Assembly (NCBI RefSeq): GCF_014192105.1
Contig: NZ_JACHXK010000004.1
Coordinates: 62,001-126,000, forward strand
Length of the DNA: 64,000 nt
DNA from: Paenibacillus phyllosphaerae
Lineage (GTDB): Bacteria > Bacillota > Bacilli > Paenibacillales > Paenibacillaceae
Reading direction: 5' to 3'
Part shown: positions 53,450 to 61,399 of the stretch, piece by piece
Position numbering within the stretch: position 1 is the first letter of the stretch
Layout: the number at the start of each line of letters is the position of its first letter
Notes under the pieces: model-generated
What the model saw: only the letters and a program-made list of their open reading frames with translations
What the model was told of the DNA's origin: nothing
Database searches by the model: none
Position numbers and translations under genes: made by a program

Positions 53450-53788
53450 TTAGATCAAATGAGTCATGCTGATCATGACGGACAAAAGGCAAAGCACGAT
53501 AGCCGGTATCGCTTTCGAGAAGGAATCCTTCGCAAGGACAAGGAGGACAAATGCTGCGACCAACATCGTAGCAGCCAGTAGAAGCCCCGCCAGGACTGCG
53601 GCTAACGGATACCAAATGCCTACGATTAAACCGATAGCGGACGTAATTTCAATCAATCCCGTCAAAAAGTTAAAGATGGAAGGCATGCCGAAACGCTTGA
53701 ATTCATCTGCCATCTTGCCGGAAATGATCTTGCTTCCCGTAAACAGAAAGAATAAGCCGACAATAACTTGCAAAATAAGAATCACCAA
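53450..53788 (-). CDS. DoxX-family membrane protein
   Basis: A 112-residue protein with four helices of the DoxX/CatD type: LILQVIVGLFFLFTGSKIISG at the start, then FGMPSIFNFLTGLIEITSAIGLIVG and the last two helices. Family members take part in defence against thiol-reactive quinones and oxidants in Bacillus. The start is TTG at 53788 with GAGGAA upstream. Its own promoter carries the palindrome ATGCTATAGCAT in the spacer, the same core as upstream of the marR gene, so it belongs to that regulon. Confidence 0.88.
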   Translation of the reverse strand: MVILILQVIVGLFFLFTGSKIISGKMADEFKRFGMPSIFNFLTGLIEITSAIGLIVGIWYPLAAVLAGLLLAATMLVAAFVLLVLAKDSFSKAIPAIVLCLLSVMISMTHLI

Positions 53789-53815
53789 GATGGTTCCTCA
53801 TTTCTCTGAGTTAAA

Positions 53816-53844
53816 TTTATATGCTATAGCATGTTTATTTGAAA
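53816..53844 (-). promoter_or_regulatory. doxX promoter with MarR-type operator in the spacer
   Basis: Minus strand: -35 TTTCAA (53844-53839), 17-bp spacer, -10 TATAAA (53821-53816). The spacer holds ATGCTATAGCAT (53821-53832), a perfect 12-bp palindrome shared with the site at 54945-54956. Confidence 0.75.
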
Positions 53845-53849
53845 AAAAT

Positions 53850-54413
53850 TTATTTTTCTTCGATCGCCATAATCGTCTCTTTAAAACTGGCGTATACGTA
53901 AGACCATAACGTTGGATCCTGGGCATACCGAGATCTCAACGATCCGTACATTTCTTTTTGTTTATCTGCGAAAGAAGGATCCTCCTTATCCGGTAACGTG
54001 GAACGAAGTTGATCGACGATCTCCTGGACTTTAGGTGCGCGTGGTCCCCATTTGCCTACGACCTCTCCTTCGGCATTGAGAATGAGTACGATCGGGATTG
54101 CACGGCCTCCATTCGTCAGATACCGATCCATTAATTCGACGTTCGAATCCCGCAAGACTACACGCATCTCCACTTTAGCAGCCTCGGCTACTTTGCGCAG
54201 GATAGGATTGATCATCATGGCATCGCCGCACCAGTCCTCTGTAATGACCAACCAATGAAGCGAGGAAGCCTCAAGCTTCTGTATACAATCAGGATCCGGG
54301 ATCTTAAAGTGATTGAATACGAAGAAGCTTTCGTCTTTAAGCGTGTTCATTTCATCCATATACGCTTGAATCGTCTTTCCTTCTTCAAAATATTGCTGTT
54401 CGGATTTAATCAC
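53850..54413 (-). CDS. Thioredoxin-fold protein with single Cys
   Basis: A 187-residue cytoplasmic protein of the thioredoxin family seen in Bacillales (Thioredoxin_9 type). The active-site region reads WLVITEDWCGDAMMINPILRKVAE: one Cys (WCGD) instead of CxxC. The cis-Pro loop is RAIPIVLILN. A single-Cys site suggests a bacilliredoxin-like or thiol-exchange role rather than a classical reductase. It lies 29 bp downstream of marR on the same strand and upstream of doxX, so it is probably derepressed with them during oxidative or quinone stress. Start GTG at 54413 with AGAGGTG. Confidence 0.85.
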   Translation of the reverse strand: MIKSEQQYFEEGKTIQAYMDEMNTLKDESFFVFNHFKIPDPDCIQKLEASSLHWLVITEDWCGDAMMINPILRKVAEAAKVEMRVVLRDSNVELMDRYLTNGGRAIPIVLILNAEGEVVGKWGPRAPKVQEIVDQLRSTLPDKEDPSFADKQKEMYGSLRSRYAQDPTLWSYVYASFKETIMAIEEK

Positions 54414-54442
54414 CGACGTGCACCTCTTTTCTTAATCATGAT

Positions 54443-54871
54443 CTAGCTGTCTTCCTTAACGCTTGCGTACAATTTTTCAAGAATAACCTTCAATTGCCGA
54501 ACTTCGTTTTCGCTCAAATACCTTGTCACGTGATTGTGTGCTTCGGCGACAACGGGCAGGAGTTCTGATTTAAGCGCGATTCCTTTAGGACTCAGATATA
54601 AGTTATGCGATCGTTTGTCCGTATCGTTGACAATCCGTTTGACGATTCCCTTCTTCTCGAGCGAGTGGATCATTCGAACGACCGTGCTCTGATCGCGGTC
54701 GATTGCTTCCGCAAGTTCTTTTTGCGTCGTTGCGCGGTCCCCGTCCAATACGCTGAGAATACTCCATTGCTCTGGCGTCATCTCATAGGGCTTCAGCTGC
54801 TTGGTAAAGTAGTTGGTCATCTTCACATCCGTACGATGGATCAGAAAACCTGTAATGTTATTCAGTTCCAT
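54443..54871 (-). CDS. MarR-family regulator
   Basis: A 142-residue MarR repressor with the winged helix-turn-helix in the middle (QKELAEAIDRDQSTVVRMIHSLEKKGIVKR, wing NDTDKRSHNLYLSPKG) and flanking dimer helices. ATG at 54871 has GGAGAG upstream. There is no conserved N-terminal Cys of the OhrR type; a Met-rich N-terminus is seen instead. Its promoter contains a 20-bp perfect palindrome whose 12-bp core recurs before doxX, so it likely represses itself, the thioredoxin-like gene and doxX. Confidence 0.92.
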   Translation of the reverse strand: MELNNITGFLIHRTDVKMTNYFTKQLKPYEMTPEQWSILSVLDGDRATTQKELAEAIDRDQSTVVRMIHSLEKKGIVKRIVNDTDKRSHNLYLSPKGIALKSELLPVVAEAHNHVTRYLSENEVRQLKVILEKLYASVKEDS

Positions 54872-54940
54872 ACATCTCTCCAATTGAAATGATCTGTAGA
54901 CTATACGTTCCCTTTGGCGGAAAACGCTCCTCCCTCTTCG

Positions 54941-54987
54941 TTATATGCTATAGCATATAAATTAACTCATACAAGGTTCATTGTCAA
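54941..54987 (-). promoter_or_regulatory. marR promoter and 20-bp palindromic operator
   Basis: Minus strand: -35 TTGACA (54987-54982), 17-bp spacer, -10 TAATTT (54964-54959). TTATATGCTATAGCATATAA (54941-54960) is a perfect 20-bp palindrome overlapping the -10 end and the expected start. Confidence 0.82.
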
Positions 54988-55023
54988 GGGGATGAGCAAC
55001 CTCAATCTTATGTGCTTCCATAA

Positions 55024-55049
55024 CAAAAAAACCGCGCAGCGCACGGTTT
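55024..55049 (-). terminator. Rho-independent terminator of the GyrI-like AraC gene
   Basis: AACCG.GC and GC.CGGTT arms around a short loop, followed on the minus strand by seven T residues. Confidence 0.8.
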
Positions 55050-55090
55050 CCAGGCGTACTATCGATATACTGAGGTCAAATATACCCCTT

Positions 55091-55939
55091 CTATTTTTTC
55101 TTTACAGGTATCCAAATCTCCCCTGTGGTATGTCCGACCATACCATAATACATTTCGAAACTAGGAGCTTCGACCTGTTCGTAACCGGATGTCGGGAACC
55201 ACTCCGTATAGATTCGTTCCCACAGTTTTTGCAGATCACATTGCGGTTCCGGGAAGATAGCCCACGTTAATGCCGGGACAGAAAGCTTGGTAAACCGCTC
55301 TGGAACCTTAAGCCCTTTGGGCAAATGATAGCAGATCATGTACTTGAACAATTCCCCGCCCTGATCATATAGGGCAGCGTGCAATATCGTGTTGCTAAAG
55401 CGCCCCAGCAATTCGTTCATAAGCGCAACGCTGCCGTCTTGGTCACATTTCTCCCGGAATTCAGGGACCTCAACGAAAGCCGTTTTCCTGTCCGAATGAA
55501 TCAGACCATACACGCCAAACATCTCGAACGACCCTTTTTGTTCGATTCGGTAATTCATCTCGATATCCCCTTTGATTGAAGAATGAAAGGACATTCGAGG
55601 ATAGGCCTTTAGAGAAACGCCTTTGTCGCGCGCAGCGATCGGCATGATCCCATGAAGATTCTTAAACGCCCGCGCAAACGCTTCTGGCGAATCATAGCCG
55701 TATTTCATCGCTACGTGAATGACCTTTGCGTCCGTTGTCTGCAGTTCGAATGCCGCCAAAGTCAACCTTCGCCGCCGAATGTACTCCGATAATGACACGC
55801 CAGTAATAAACGGAAACATGCGTTGAAAATGATACGTCGAGCAACAGGCTCTCTGCGCGATCTCATCATACGAGATCTCCTCTGCCAGGTTTGTCTCGAT
55901 ATATTCCATCGCGTTATTCATCCTACTCAGCCAATCCAT
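55091..55939 (-). CDS. AraC-family regulator with GyrI-like effector domain
   Basis: A 282-residue regulator with the double helix-turn-helix at the N-terminus (ISYDEIAQRACCSTYHFQRMFPFITG and KVIHVAMKYGYDSPEAFARAFKNLHG) and a GyrI/Rob-like small-molecule-binding domain from about residue 118 to the end (GSFEMFGVYGLIHSD, later EWFPTSGYEQVEAPSFEMYYG). This order matches regulators of drug and stress genes that bind hydrophobic cations. ATG at 55939 has GGGAGGGG six bases upstream. No target gene is adjacent. Confidence 0.9.
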   Translation of the reverse strand: MDWLSRMNNAMEYIETNLAEEISYDEIAQRACCSTYHFQRMFPFITGVSLSEYIRRRRLTLAAFELQTTDAKVIHVAMKYGYDSPEAFARAFKNLHGIMPIAARDKGVSLKAYPRMSFHSSIKGDIEMNYRIEQKGSFEMFGVYGLIHSDRKTAFVEVPEFREKCDQDGSVALMNELLGRFSNTILHAALYDQGGELFKYMICYHLPKGLKVPERFTKLSVPALTWAIFPEPQCDLQKLWERIYTEWFPTSGYEQVEAPSFEMYYGMVGHTTGEIWIPVKKK

Positions 55940-56033
55940 CGAATCCCCTCCCTTCGGGATCAATCTTATCGTAGATAATCACGGAATACCGTGCAGTTTG
56001 TGCACCAATAAGTCAGTGTATCAAGGATACGTA

Positions 56034-56513
56034 TCACGCTTCCTCTGCTGCTCCTTCATGGATCTTAAGGCAGTTGCGCAGAACATCCGGCATAGCTTCT
56101 AGGAAGAATATAACTAACTGCTTCATCTCCTCTACGAAGTTGGCGCTATCGGGAGCTCCAATTTGGACGGCTACCGTTTGACCCTGGTATACTTCATTGA
56201 AGAGCATGATCTCCCGATCATAATGCTGTTTGACATACTCCCGGTGAAGTTCGCTCATCCCGATTATTTGATTGTATTTCTCGAAACACGACTCGTTGAA
56301 TGGCTTCCTCTTGAATCCAGATGTGTCGATGCCCAACTCCTTCATAATCCCGAAATGAACATCCGAGTATCGGCTAATATCGCTGTTAGCCCGTATCCCG
56401 GCCGACTCTACCGTTACGGACGTATTTCCGATCTCATTCAAGTAATGGTTCATGCACAATTCAGCTATGACGCTACGGGTGTAGTTATCCGTACAAATAA
56501 ACAAAATGTTCAT
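56034..56513 (-). CDS. Low-molecular-weight phosphatase/arsenate reductase-like protein
   Basis: A 159-residue protein with the low-molecular-weight tyrosine phosphatase fold. The phosphate loop is ICTDNYTRS at residues 6-14: Cys-x5-Arg-Ser is kept although the usual GNICRS text is not. A candidate general-acid Asp lies in IGAPDSANF near residue 120. It could dephosphorylate protein tyrosine or arginine, or act on other phosphates; the changed loop leaves specificity open. The gene is 33 bp downstream of a small membrane-protein gene on the same strand and probably co-transcribed. Confidence 0.8.
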   Translation of the reverse strand: MNILFICTDNYTRSVIAELCMNHYLNEIGNTSVTVESAGIRANSDISRYSDVHFGIMKELGIDTSGFKRKPFNESCFEKYNQIIGMSELHREYVKQHYDREIMLFNEVYQGQTVAVQIGAPDSANFVEEMKQLVIFFLEAMPDVLRNCLKIHEGAAEEA

Positions 56514-56546
56514 TACCGCATCTCACTCCATGAATTCGAATTGAAA

Positions 56547-56933
56547 TCAGTCCCTAACATCATTGGGGATCTCCGACAGAATATAATGTCTTGAATATTG
56601 TCGAGTCTCTACCACTTTGGTCTGACCGTTGTTCTCGAAGACAAGGCCAGCACCCATCTGTTCAATAAAGTCCCACCCCTCATTCTTCATCATAGCCTTG
56701 ATCACATCATATCTAGATTCGCCTGTGTTCCTCGATATGTATTTGGTGGTCTTGTCCGTGCGGGAATAAGATTCATAACTGCTGTTCGTCCATTCAAGTT
56801 CAGCTATGGAAGAAAGTATAGGCAGAGGATTTCCCTCTTGGAACAACGCGCTTCCGAATCGAAAGCCAAGAAGCGCAACGCCTAAGACGACGAGCAGAAC
56901 TGCGCTTAGTAGGATTTTTCTCATCCTCTTCAC
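56547..56933 (-). CDS. Hypothetical protein with one N-terminal membrane helix
   Basis: A 128-residue protein: a signal-anchor helix (about residues 7-27) and a soluble outer part with TDKTTKYISRNTGESRYDVIKAMMKNEGWDFIEQMGAGLVFENNG split, resembling small extracytoplasmic domains with no assigned family. It precedes the phosphatase-like gene by 33 bp. Unknown function. Confidence 0.75.
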   Translation of the reverse strand: MKRMRKILLSAVLLVVLGVALLGFRFGSALFQEGNPLPILSSIAELEWTNSSYESYSRTDKTTKYISRNTGESRYDVIKAMMKNEGWDFIEQMGAGLVFENNGQTKVVETRQYSRHYILSEIPNDVRD

Positions 56934-57187
56934 AAAGAACCCTCCGACTCTCTAAGTTTGGCTGCAATCCCGCTTCAATAAGCCTCTTCGATTATACCAC
57001 CAAATTATCCCAAAAATAATGCGCGCATGGCATCTTTTCTAAGCTGCTATCCCTCATACTCCCTCTATCGTTCAATGCTCCGATTACGATCGGTACTGTT
57101 GCTAAGCCTCACAGCATCCGGCTTGCCCGGTCGGCATTAAGACAGCTATAACAAGCGTGGTTGGCGTAAGCGGAAAGTCTCACGTAG

Positions 57188-57364
57188 AACGACATTGCAG
57201 ACGAACCTTTCATCGCCATGAAGCCCGGTTACAAAGGACTTGGCAATCGCGAAGTCGCGCAGATCCGGCTCGATGAGCCCCACTGCGAGGGCAATATCGG
57301 CATCGCACTGATCAAGGGACGATTCCTGTCGCCAGCCGCCATGATTCAAGCAATTTATCGGTGA
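57188..57364 (+). pseudogene. Remnant of a LysR-family regulator (C-terminus only)
   Basis: The plus strand reads, from 57188 to a TGA at 57362-57364, the C-terminal part of a LysR effector domain: DEPFIAMKPGYKGLGNREV, then IRLDEPHCEGNIGIALIKGR and FLSPAAMIQAIYR. In-frame stops (TAG at 57185, TAA at 57167) and no recognisable N-terminal part remain, so this is a decayed gene fragment. The rest of the 56934-57450 interval shows nothing recognisable apart from the terminator at 57418-57442. Confidence 0.8.
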
Positions 57365-57417
57365 TTATTTTTAAGACGAACTGGCATTCACGAAGCAATA
57401 ACAAAGCCCATAAGTGA

Positions 57418-57442
57418 ACAAGCCGCCATCACGGCGACTTGT
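57418..57442 (-). terminator. Hairpin after the YadA-head repeat gene
   Basis: ACAAG-CGCC and GGCG-CTTGT arms with a G-U pair on the minus-strand RNA and a 5-base loop, nine bases after the stop. The tail is not T-rich, so strength is uncertain. Confidence 0.55.
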
Positions 57443-57450
57443 CACAGGCT

Positions 57451-58917
57451 TCAGAATTTTCTACCCATCAACACCAGAATCTGATTAACGCCGGTACGCT
57501 TCAACACATAGTACCCTTGCTCCGCAGCGGTGGCGATCCCTTGATCGTTGCATATGCATAATCCGCCAGCCGCGCATGTGCCATCGTCTCGGACCAACAG
57601 CTTGCCGACTAGCCCCACCGCGACCCATTCGGGTCTTCTCGAACGCGGGATATAGACTTGCTGCGGATCCCACTGCGGATTGAGAATCGGCTGCCGTTCC
57701 ATATGCGCCGGTACGATAAGGTTCCCATTCGAATCCGACCGTGCCGGAACTTCCGCTTCCCGATAGCGTGTTCTACCCCATTCGTCGGTCTCGAATTTCC
57801 GCGCCCATCTTAGATCTGCGCTGTCCGAGAGAAACGCCGGCTTGGCGCTCGTAATGCCGATGACATACCGGTCCTCCGCTTGCGCGATTCGAACCCGTTC
57901 GCCCGCCAAGGCCACGAAATAGCCTGGTTCGATTGGAAGACCGTCCTCGGTCTCGAACATCTCCGCATAGTCGGCTGCCGGACTGCTGACCGTTCCGTCG
58001 ATTTTCACGTCGCCGCTGCTTAAGATTTTGGCCGCTAGTCCCGGTTCGGTATCGCTAGTTCCGTTCGCCAAGTACCAGGAGTACGACGCCTCGTCGGCCG
58101 CGCCGAACTTCCCCATAATATGGACGCCTTCCAACTCATTCGTCGTCGTCCCTTGTCCTTGCGCATGCGAGACGAAGCTATCGGCAACCGTATTCACGCC
58201 TTGCGTATGGGACGCGAACCCGCTCGCGGTCGTAATGGCTCCCTCCGCATGGGCGCATTGACCGCTCGCGATCGTCTGGCTGCCTTGCGCATGGGATAAA
58301 TCTCCGTTGGCCAGCGTACGCTGACCTTCTGCATGGGCAAAAATCCCGCTCGCTTCATTCAAGTTGCCTTCGACATGCGAAGCTCGGCCGCTGGCAATAT
58401 TGTTCTCGCCCTCGGCATGCGAAGCCTGGCCGGAAGCCGTCGTCTCCATCCCTTCCGCGTGCGAATCCAATCCCGTCGCCTGCGTAAGTTCTCCCTCGGC
58501 ATGGGCACCGATTCCATGCGCTTGCGAGAAAATGCCCTCGGCATGGGATTGGTTACCGATGGCACGCGTCTCCCAGCCTTCGGCGTGCGCGTAAACCCCG
58601 CTTGCGATTGAAGCACCGCCCTCCGCATGGGCAGCTGGACCGATCGCCTGCGAGAGATACCCTTCCGCATGAGCGGATGCGGAGCTCGCCAGTGTGGCGA
58701 AACCCTCCGTATGCGCATTCTCGCCGCTCGCGATGGTGCTTTGCCCTTCAGCATGCGAGTACAACCCGCTCGCGACCGCGCCTCCGCCTTCGGCATGAGA
58801 GGCAGGGCCGACCGCTTGCGTCAAGTACCCTTCCGCATGCGAAGCTGCCCCGGCAGCGATCGTATTGTTGCCTCCCGCTTCCGAACAAGCGCCTATTGCT
58901 TGTGAATCACAGGCCAT
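57451..58917 (-). CDS. YadA-head-like repeat protein with peptidase G2 autoprocessing domain
   Basis: A 488-residue protein. Residues about 10-265 hold 17 repeats of 14 residues ending in SHAEG or variants (HTEG, HVEG, HAQG), the left-handed beta-roll of YadA heads and phage tail spikes. The C-terminal part from about residue 300 is a peptidase G2/intramolecular chaperone-type domain (DGTVSSPAADYAEMFE, PGYFVALAGERVRIA, YVIGITSAKPAFL) that in phage fibres cuts itself. Four-repeat blocks are duplicated, for example YLTQAVGP and YLSQAIGP, 56 residues apart. There is no signal peptide. ATG at 58917 has AAGGAG upstream; ATG 58998 has none. No phage genes are near, so it is likely a domesticated or cell-surface/spore-surface protein. 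Confidence 0.85.
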   Translation of the reverse strand: MACDSQAIGACSEAGGNNTIAAGAASHAEGYLTQAVGPASHAEGGGAVASGLYSHAEGQSTIASGENAHTEGFATLASSASAHAEGYLSQAIGPAAHAEGGASIASGVYAHAEGWETRAIGNQSHAEGIFSQAHGIGAHAEGELTQATGLDSHAEGMETTASGQASHAEGENNIASGRASHVEGNLNEASGIFAHAEGQRTLANGDLSHAQGSQTIASGQCAHAEGAITTASGFASHTQGVNTVADSFVSHAQGQGTTTNELEGVHIMGKFGAADEASYSWYLANGTSDTEPGLAAKILSSGDVKIDGTVSSPAADYAEMFETEDGLPIEPGYFVALAGERVRIAQAEDRYVIGITSAKPAFLSDSADLRWARKFETDEWGRTRYREAEVPARSDSNGNLIVPAHMERQPILNPQWDPQQVYIPRSRRPEWVAVGLVGKLLVRDDGTCAAGGLCICNDQGIATAAEQGYYVLKRTGVNQILVLMGRKF

Positions 58918-59114
58918 AACGTCCCCACTCCTTTTTGTCTGCGAATGCGTAGAATCCATAGCAGCTTCAACAAAAGCGTCCGTCCGTGTGTCATGCATGA
59001 ACGTCGGACAATCCGCTGGCTCACGCTACCATTCTATGAAACTCGCAAACGTAAAGCATGGGCCAACTAGAAGCGAATTGGATCGCATGATCGCGCCCCC
59101 TGTACGGATGAGCT

Positions 59115-60398
59115 TTAACCTCTAGCGATCAATTGGTCGCGTCTTGGACCGACCGAAACGAAGGAGATCCTTGCGTCGATCATCGATTCAATAAAATTCA
59201 CATAGTTCTGCGCAGCTTCGGGAAGTTCCTCGAACGATCGGACATGCGCGATATCGCATTTCCAGCCGTTCAACCGTTCATATACGGGCTTAGCATGCTC
59301 AAGCCGCGCGCTTACCGGAAAATCCGTCGTCCGTGTGCCGTCCGAAAGTATGTAGCCCGTACAGATCGGAATTTCGTCCAAGTATCCAAGCACATCCAGA
59401 TTGGTCAACGCCACTTCGGTCGCGCCTTGAATCGCGCAGCCGTACCGGGTCGCCACGGCATCGAACCATCCTACGCGGCGCGGACGACCGGTAGTCGCCC
59501 CGAATTCTCCAGCATCCCCGCCGCGGCGGCGCAGCTCTGTCGCGGACTCGCCTTCTAATTCCGTCACGAAAGGTCCCGCGCCGACACAGCTGGAATACGT
59601 TTTGGTAACGGCCATGACGCGAGTGATCGCATAAGGCGGCAACCCTGCTCCTACTGGGGCAAACCCGGCAAGCGTGGAAGAAGAGGTCGAATAGGGATAG
59701 ATCCCATGGTCTGGATCCCGAAGCACGCCGAGCTGCCCTTCCAAGAGAATCGATTCGCCTTGAATATAGGCTTCATGAAGCAGCTTCGAAGTATCCCCCA
59801 CATAGGGACGGAGCTTCACCGCATGCTCGATTAACTCGGGCAGCAGTTGATCGGCTTGAATAGGGCTGATTCCATAGAGATGGGTGAGCAGCGCATTTTT
59901 GGCTTCCAACGAATGTTGCAGCCTCCGCTTCAGTCGTTCCTCGTCATACAGATCGGCCACTTGAATGCCGAGCTTCATATATTTGTCCGCATAGAAAGGC
60001 GCGATCCCGCGTCTCGTCGACCCGAAGCTATTCACGCCCAGCCGCTCTTCTTCCAGCTCATCTAACAATCGGTGGATGGGAAGCACGATCTGAGCCCGAT
60101 CCGATACATAGAGACGGGGTTCAGGAACGCCTCGATCAAGCAGTTCTTCCCTTTCTTTCATCAGGACTTCGACATCAAGCGCAGTTCCTGGTCCGATCAC
60201 ATTCGTTACGTTCGGATTAAACACGCCGGAAGGCAGCATATGCAGCGCGAATTTGCCGTAGTCATTGATAATCGTGTGACCCGCATTGCTTCCTCCCTGA
60301 TATCGAACGACATAAGAGGATGTTGCCGCAAGCACATCCGTCATTTTCCCTTTCCCTTCGTCTCCCCAATTCGCCCCTACGATCGCGGTAACGCTCAT
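59115..60398 (-). CDS. purA: Adenylosuccinate synthetase
   Basis: A 427-residue enzyme making adenylosuccinate from IMP, aspartate and GTP in AMP synthesis. The GTP loop GANWGDEGKGKMTD contains the catalytic Asp, GGSNAGHTI the catalytic His, GSTRRGIAPFYADKYMKLG-like text (split) binds IMP, and TTGRPRRVGWFD closes the aspartate site. Length and motifs are complete. AGGAGGT lies seven bases before ATG 60398. Unusually, it stands alone facing a LysR regulator rather than with other purine genes; it may be a second, conditionally expressed copy. The LysR promoter region is shared. Confidence 0.95.
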   Translation of the reverse strand: MSVTAIVGANWGDEGKGKMTDVLAATSSYVVRYQGGSNAGHTIINDYGKFALHMLPSGVFNPNVTNVIGPGTALDVEVLMKEREELLDRGVPEPRLYVSDRAQIVLPIHRLLDELEEERLGVNSFGSTRRGIAPFYADKYMKLGIQVADLYDEERLKRRLQHSLEAKNALLTHLYGISPIQADQLLPELIEHAVKLRPYVGDTSKLLHEAYIQGESILLEGQLGVLRDPDHGIYPYSTSSSTLAGFAPVGAGLPPYAITRVMAVTKTYSSCVGAGPFVTELEGESATELRRRGGDAGEFGATTGRPRRVGWFDAVATRYGCAIQGATEVALTNLDVLGYLDEIPICTGYILSDGTRTTDFPVSARLEHAKPVYERLNGWKCDIAHVRSFEELPEAAQNYVNFIESMIDARISFVSVGPRRDQLIARG

Positions 60399-60420
60399 CT
60401 CAACGACCTCCTGTACTTGA

Positions 60421-60437
60421 TTTCCTTTACAAGGAAA
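60421..60437. promoter_or_regulatory. Inverted repeat in the purA-LysR intergenic region
   Basis: TTTCCTT-TAC-AAGGAAA, a perfect 7-bp inverted repeat, midway between the divergent purA and LysR starts and next to an A+T-rich stretch. Candidate operator for the LysR protein. Confidence 0.45.
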
Positions 60438-60508
60438 ATTATAATTTCCATAGGACCCATCAGTAAAATTGATATTCATAATATCCCCCATAAAATGAGG
60501 TAATGACA

Positions 60509-61399
60509 ATGGAAGTGAATCTCGAGTGGTATCGCGTTTTTTATTGGACGACGAATCTAGGGAGTTTGACGAAGGCCGCCGAGAAACTCCATATTACGCA
60601 GCCGGCGATCAGCCATACGTTGAAACAATTGGAGCAACGTTTCGGAGGGCCGTTGTTCTTTCGTACAGCCAAAGGGGTTAACTTAACAGCGGAGGGCGAA
60701 GTGCTGTATCAGTTTGTCGAAAAAGCGATCCATCTGCTGGAACTGGGCGAACGAAAAATGGCCGAAATGCAAAATCTCCTCGACGGAGAAATCACAATCG
60801 GCGCAAGCGATACATTATGCAAGCATTATTTGCTTCCCCATCTGGAGGATTTCCATCGTCAATATCCCCAAATTAAGGTTCGCGTAACCAACAGGACGAC
60901 GCCGGAGACGATCTCGCTGCTGAAAGAGGGCAAAATCGATTTTGGCCTGGTCAGTCTGCCAGTAGAGGATCCCAAAATCGACTTCCGATTCAGCTCTCCC
61001 CAACAGGATTGCCTGGTCGGCAATGCGAATTATGTTGAGCTGGCCAACAGTCCCTTGCCGCTTGAACAGTTACATCAATACCCGCTGATGCTGCTTGAGT
61101 CCGGCAGTAACACAAGGCAATACATCGATGCTTTCGCACAGGGACACCAGATCCAGCTTCAACCCGAATTCGAGCTCGGCAGCCACGATCTGCTCGTTCA
61201 GTTCGCCGTCAGCGGCATCGGCCTTACCTTTGTCGTACGCGAATACGTAACCGAGGAGCTCGAATCCGGCAAGTTAGTCGAAATTCCGTTAACGCCGGCA
61301 ATTCCCACCCGGCATGTCGGAATCGCCACGCTTCGAGGCGTGCCGCTCTCGTCTGCCGCCAAACATTTTGTGAGCCTATTGCCTGGATCGATCGGCTAG
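60509..61399 (+). CDS. LysR-family regulator divergent from purA
   Basis: A 296-residue LysR regulator: N-terminal winged helix (LEWYRVFYWTTNLGSLTKAAEKLHITQPAISHTLKQLEQRFG in family order) and C-terminal effector domain (EITIGASDTLCKHYLLPHLEDF). This is the CysL/YwfK-like wording common in Bacillales. GAGGTA precedes ATG 60509; ATG 60503 is too close to it. It is divergent from purA, whose transcription it may control, which would be unusual for LysR. Its TAG stop overlaps the stop of the convergent XRE gene in the shared CTAG. Confidence 0.9.
   Translation: MEVNLEWYRVFYWTTNLGSLTKAAEKLHITQPAISHTLKQLEQRFGGPLFFRTAKGVNLTAEGEVLYQFVEKAIHLLELGERKMAEMQNLLDGEITIGASDTLCKHYLLPHLEDFHRQYPQIKVRVTNRTTPETISLLKEGKIDFGLVSLPVEDPKIDFRFSSPQQDCLVGNANYVELANSPLPLEQLHQYPLMLLESGSNTRQYIDAFAQGHQIQLQPEFELGSHDLLVQFAVSGIGLTFVVREYVTEELESGKLVEIPLTPAIPTRHVGIATLRGVPLSSAAKHFVSLLPGSIG

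Noticed and set aside
57451-58917. Prophage
   Set aside because: Only one fibre-like gene is present; no capsid, portal, terminase, integrase or lysis gene is found around it.
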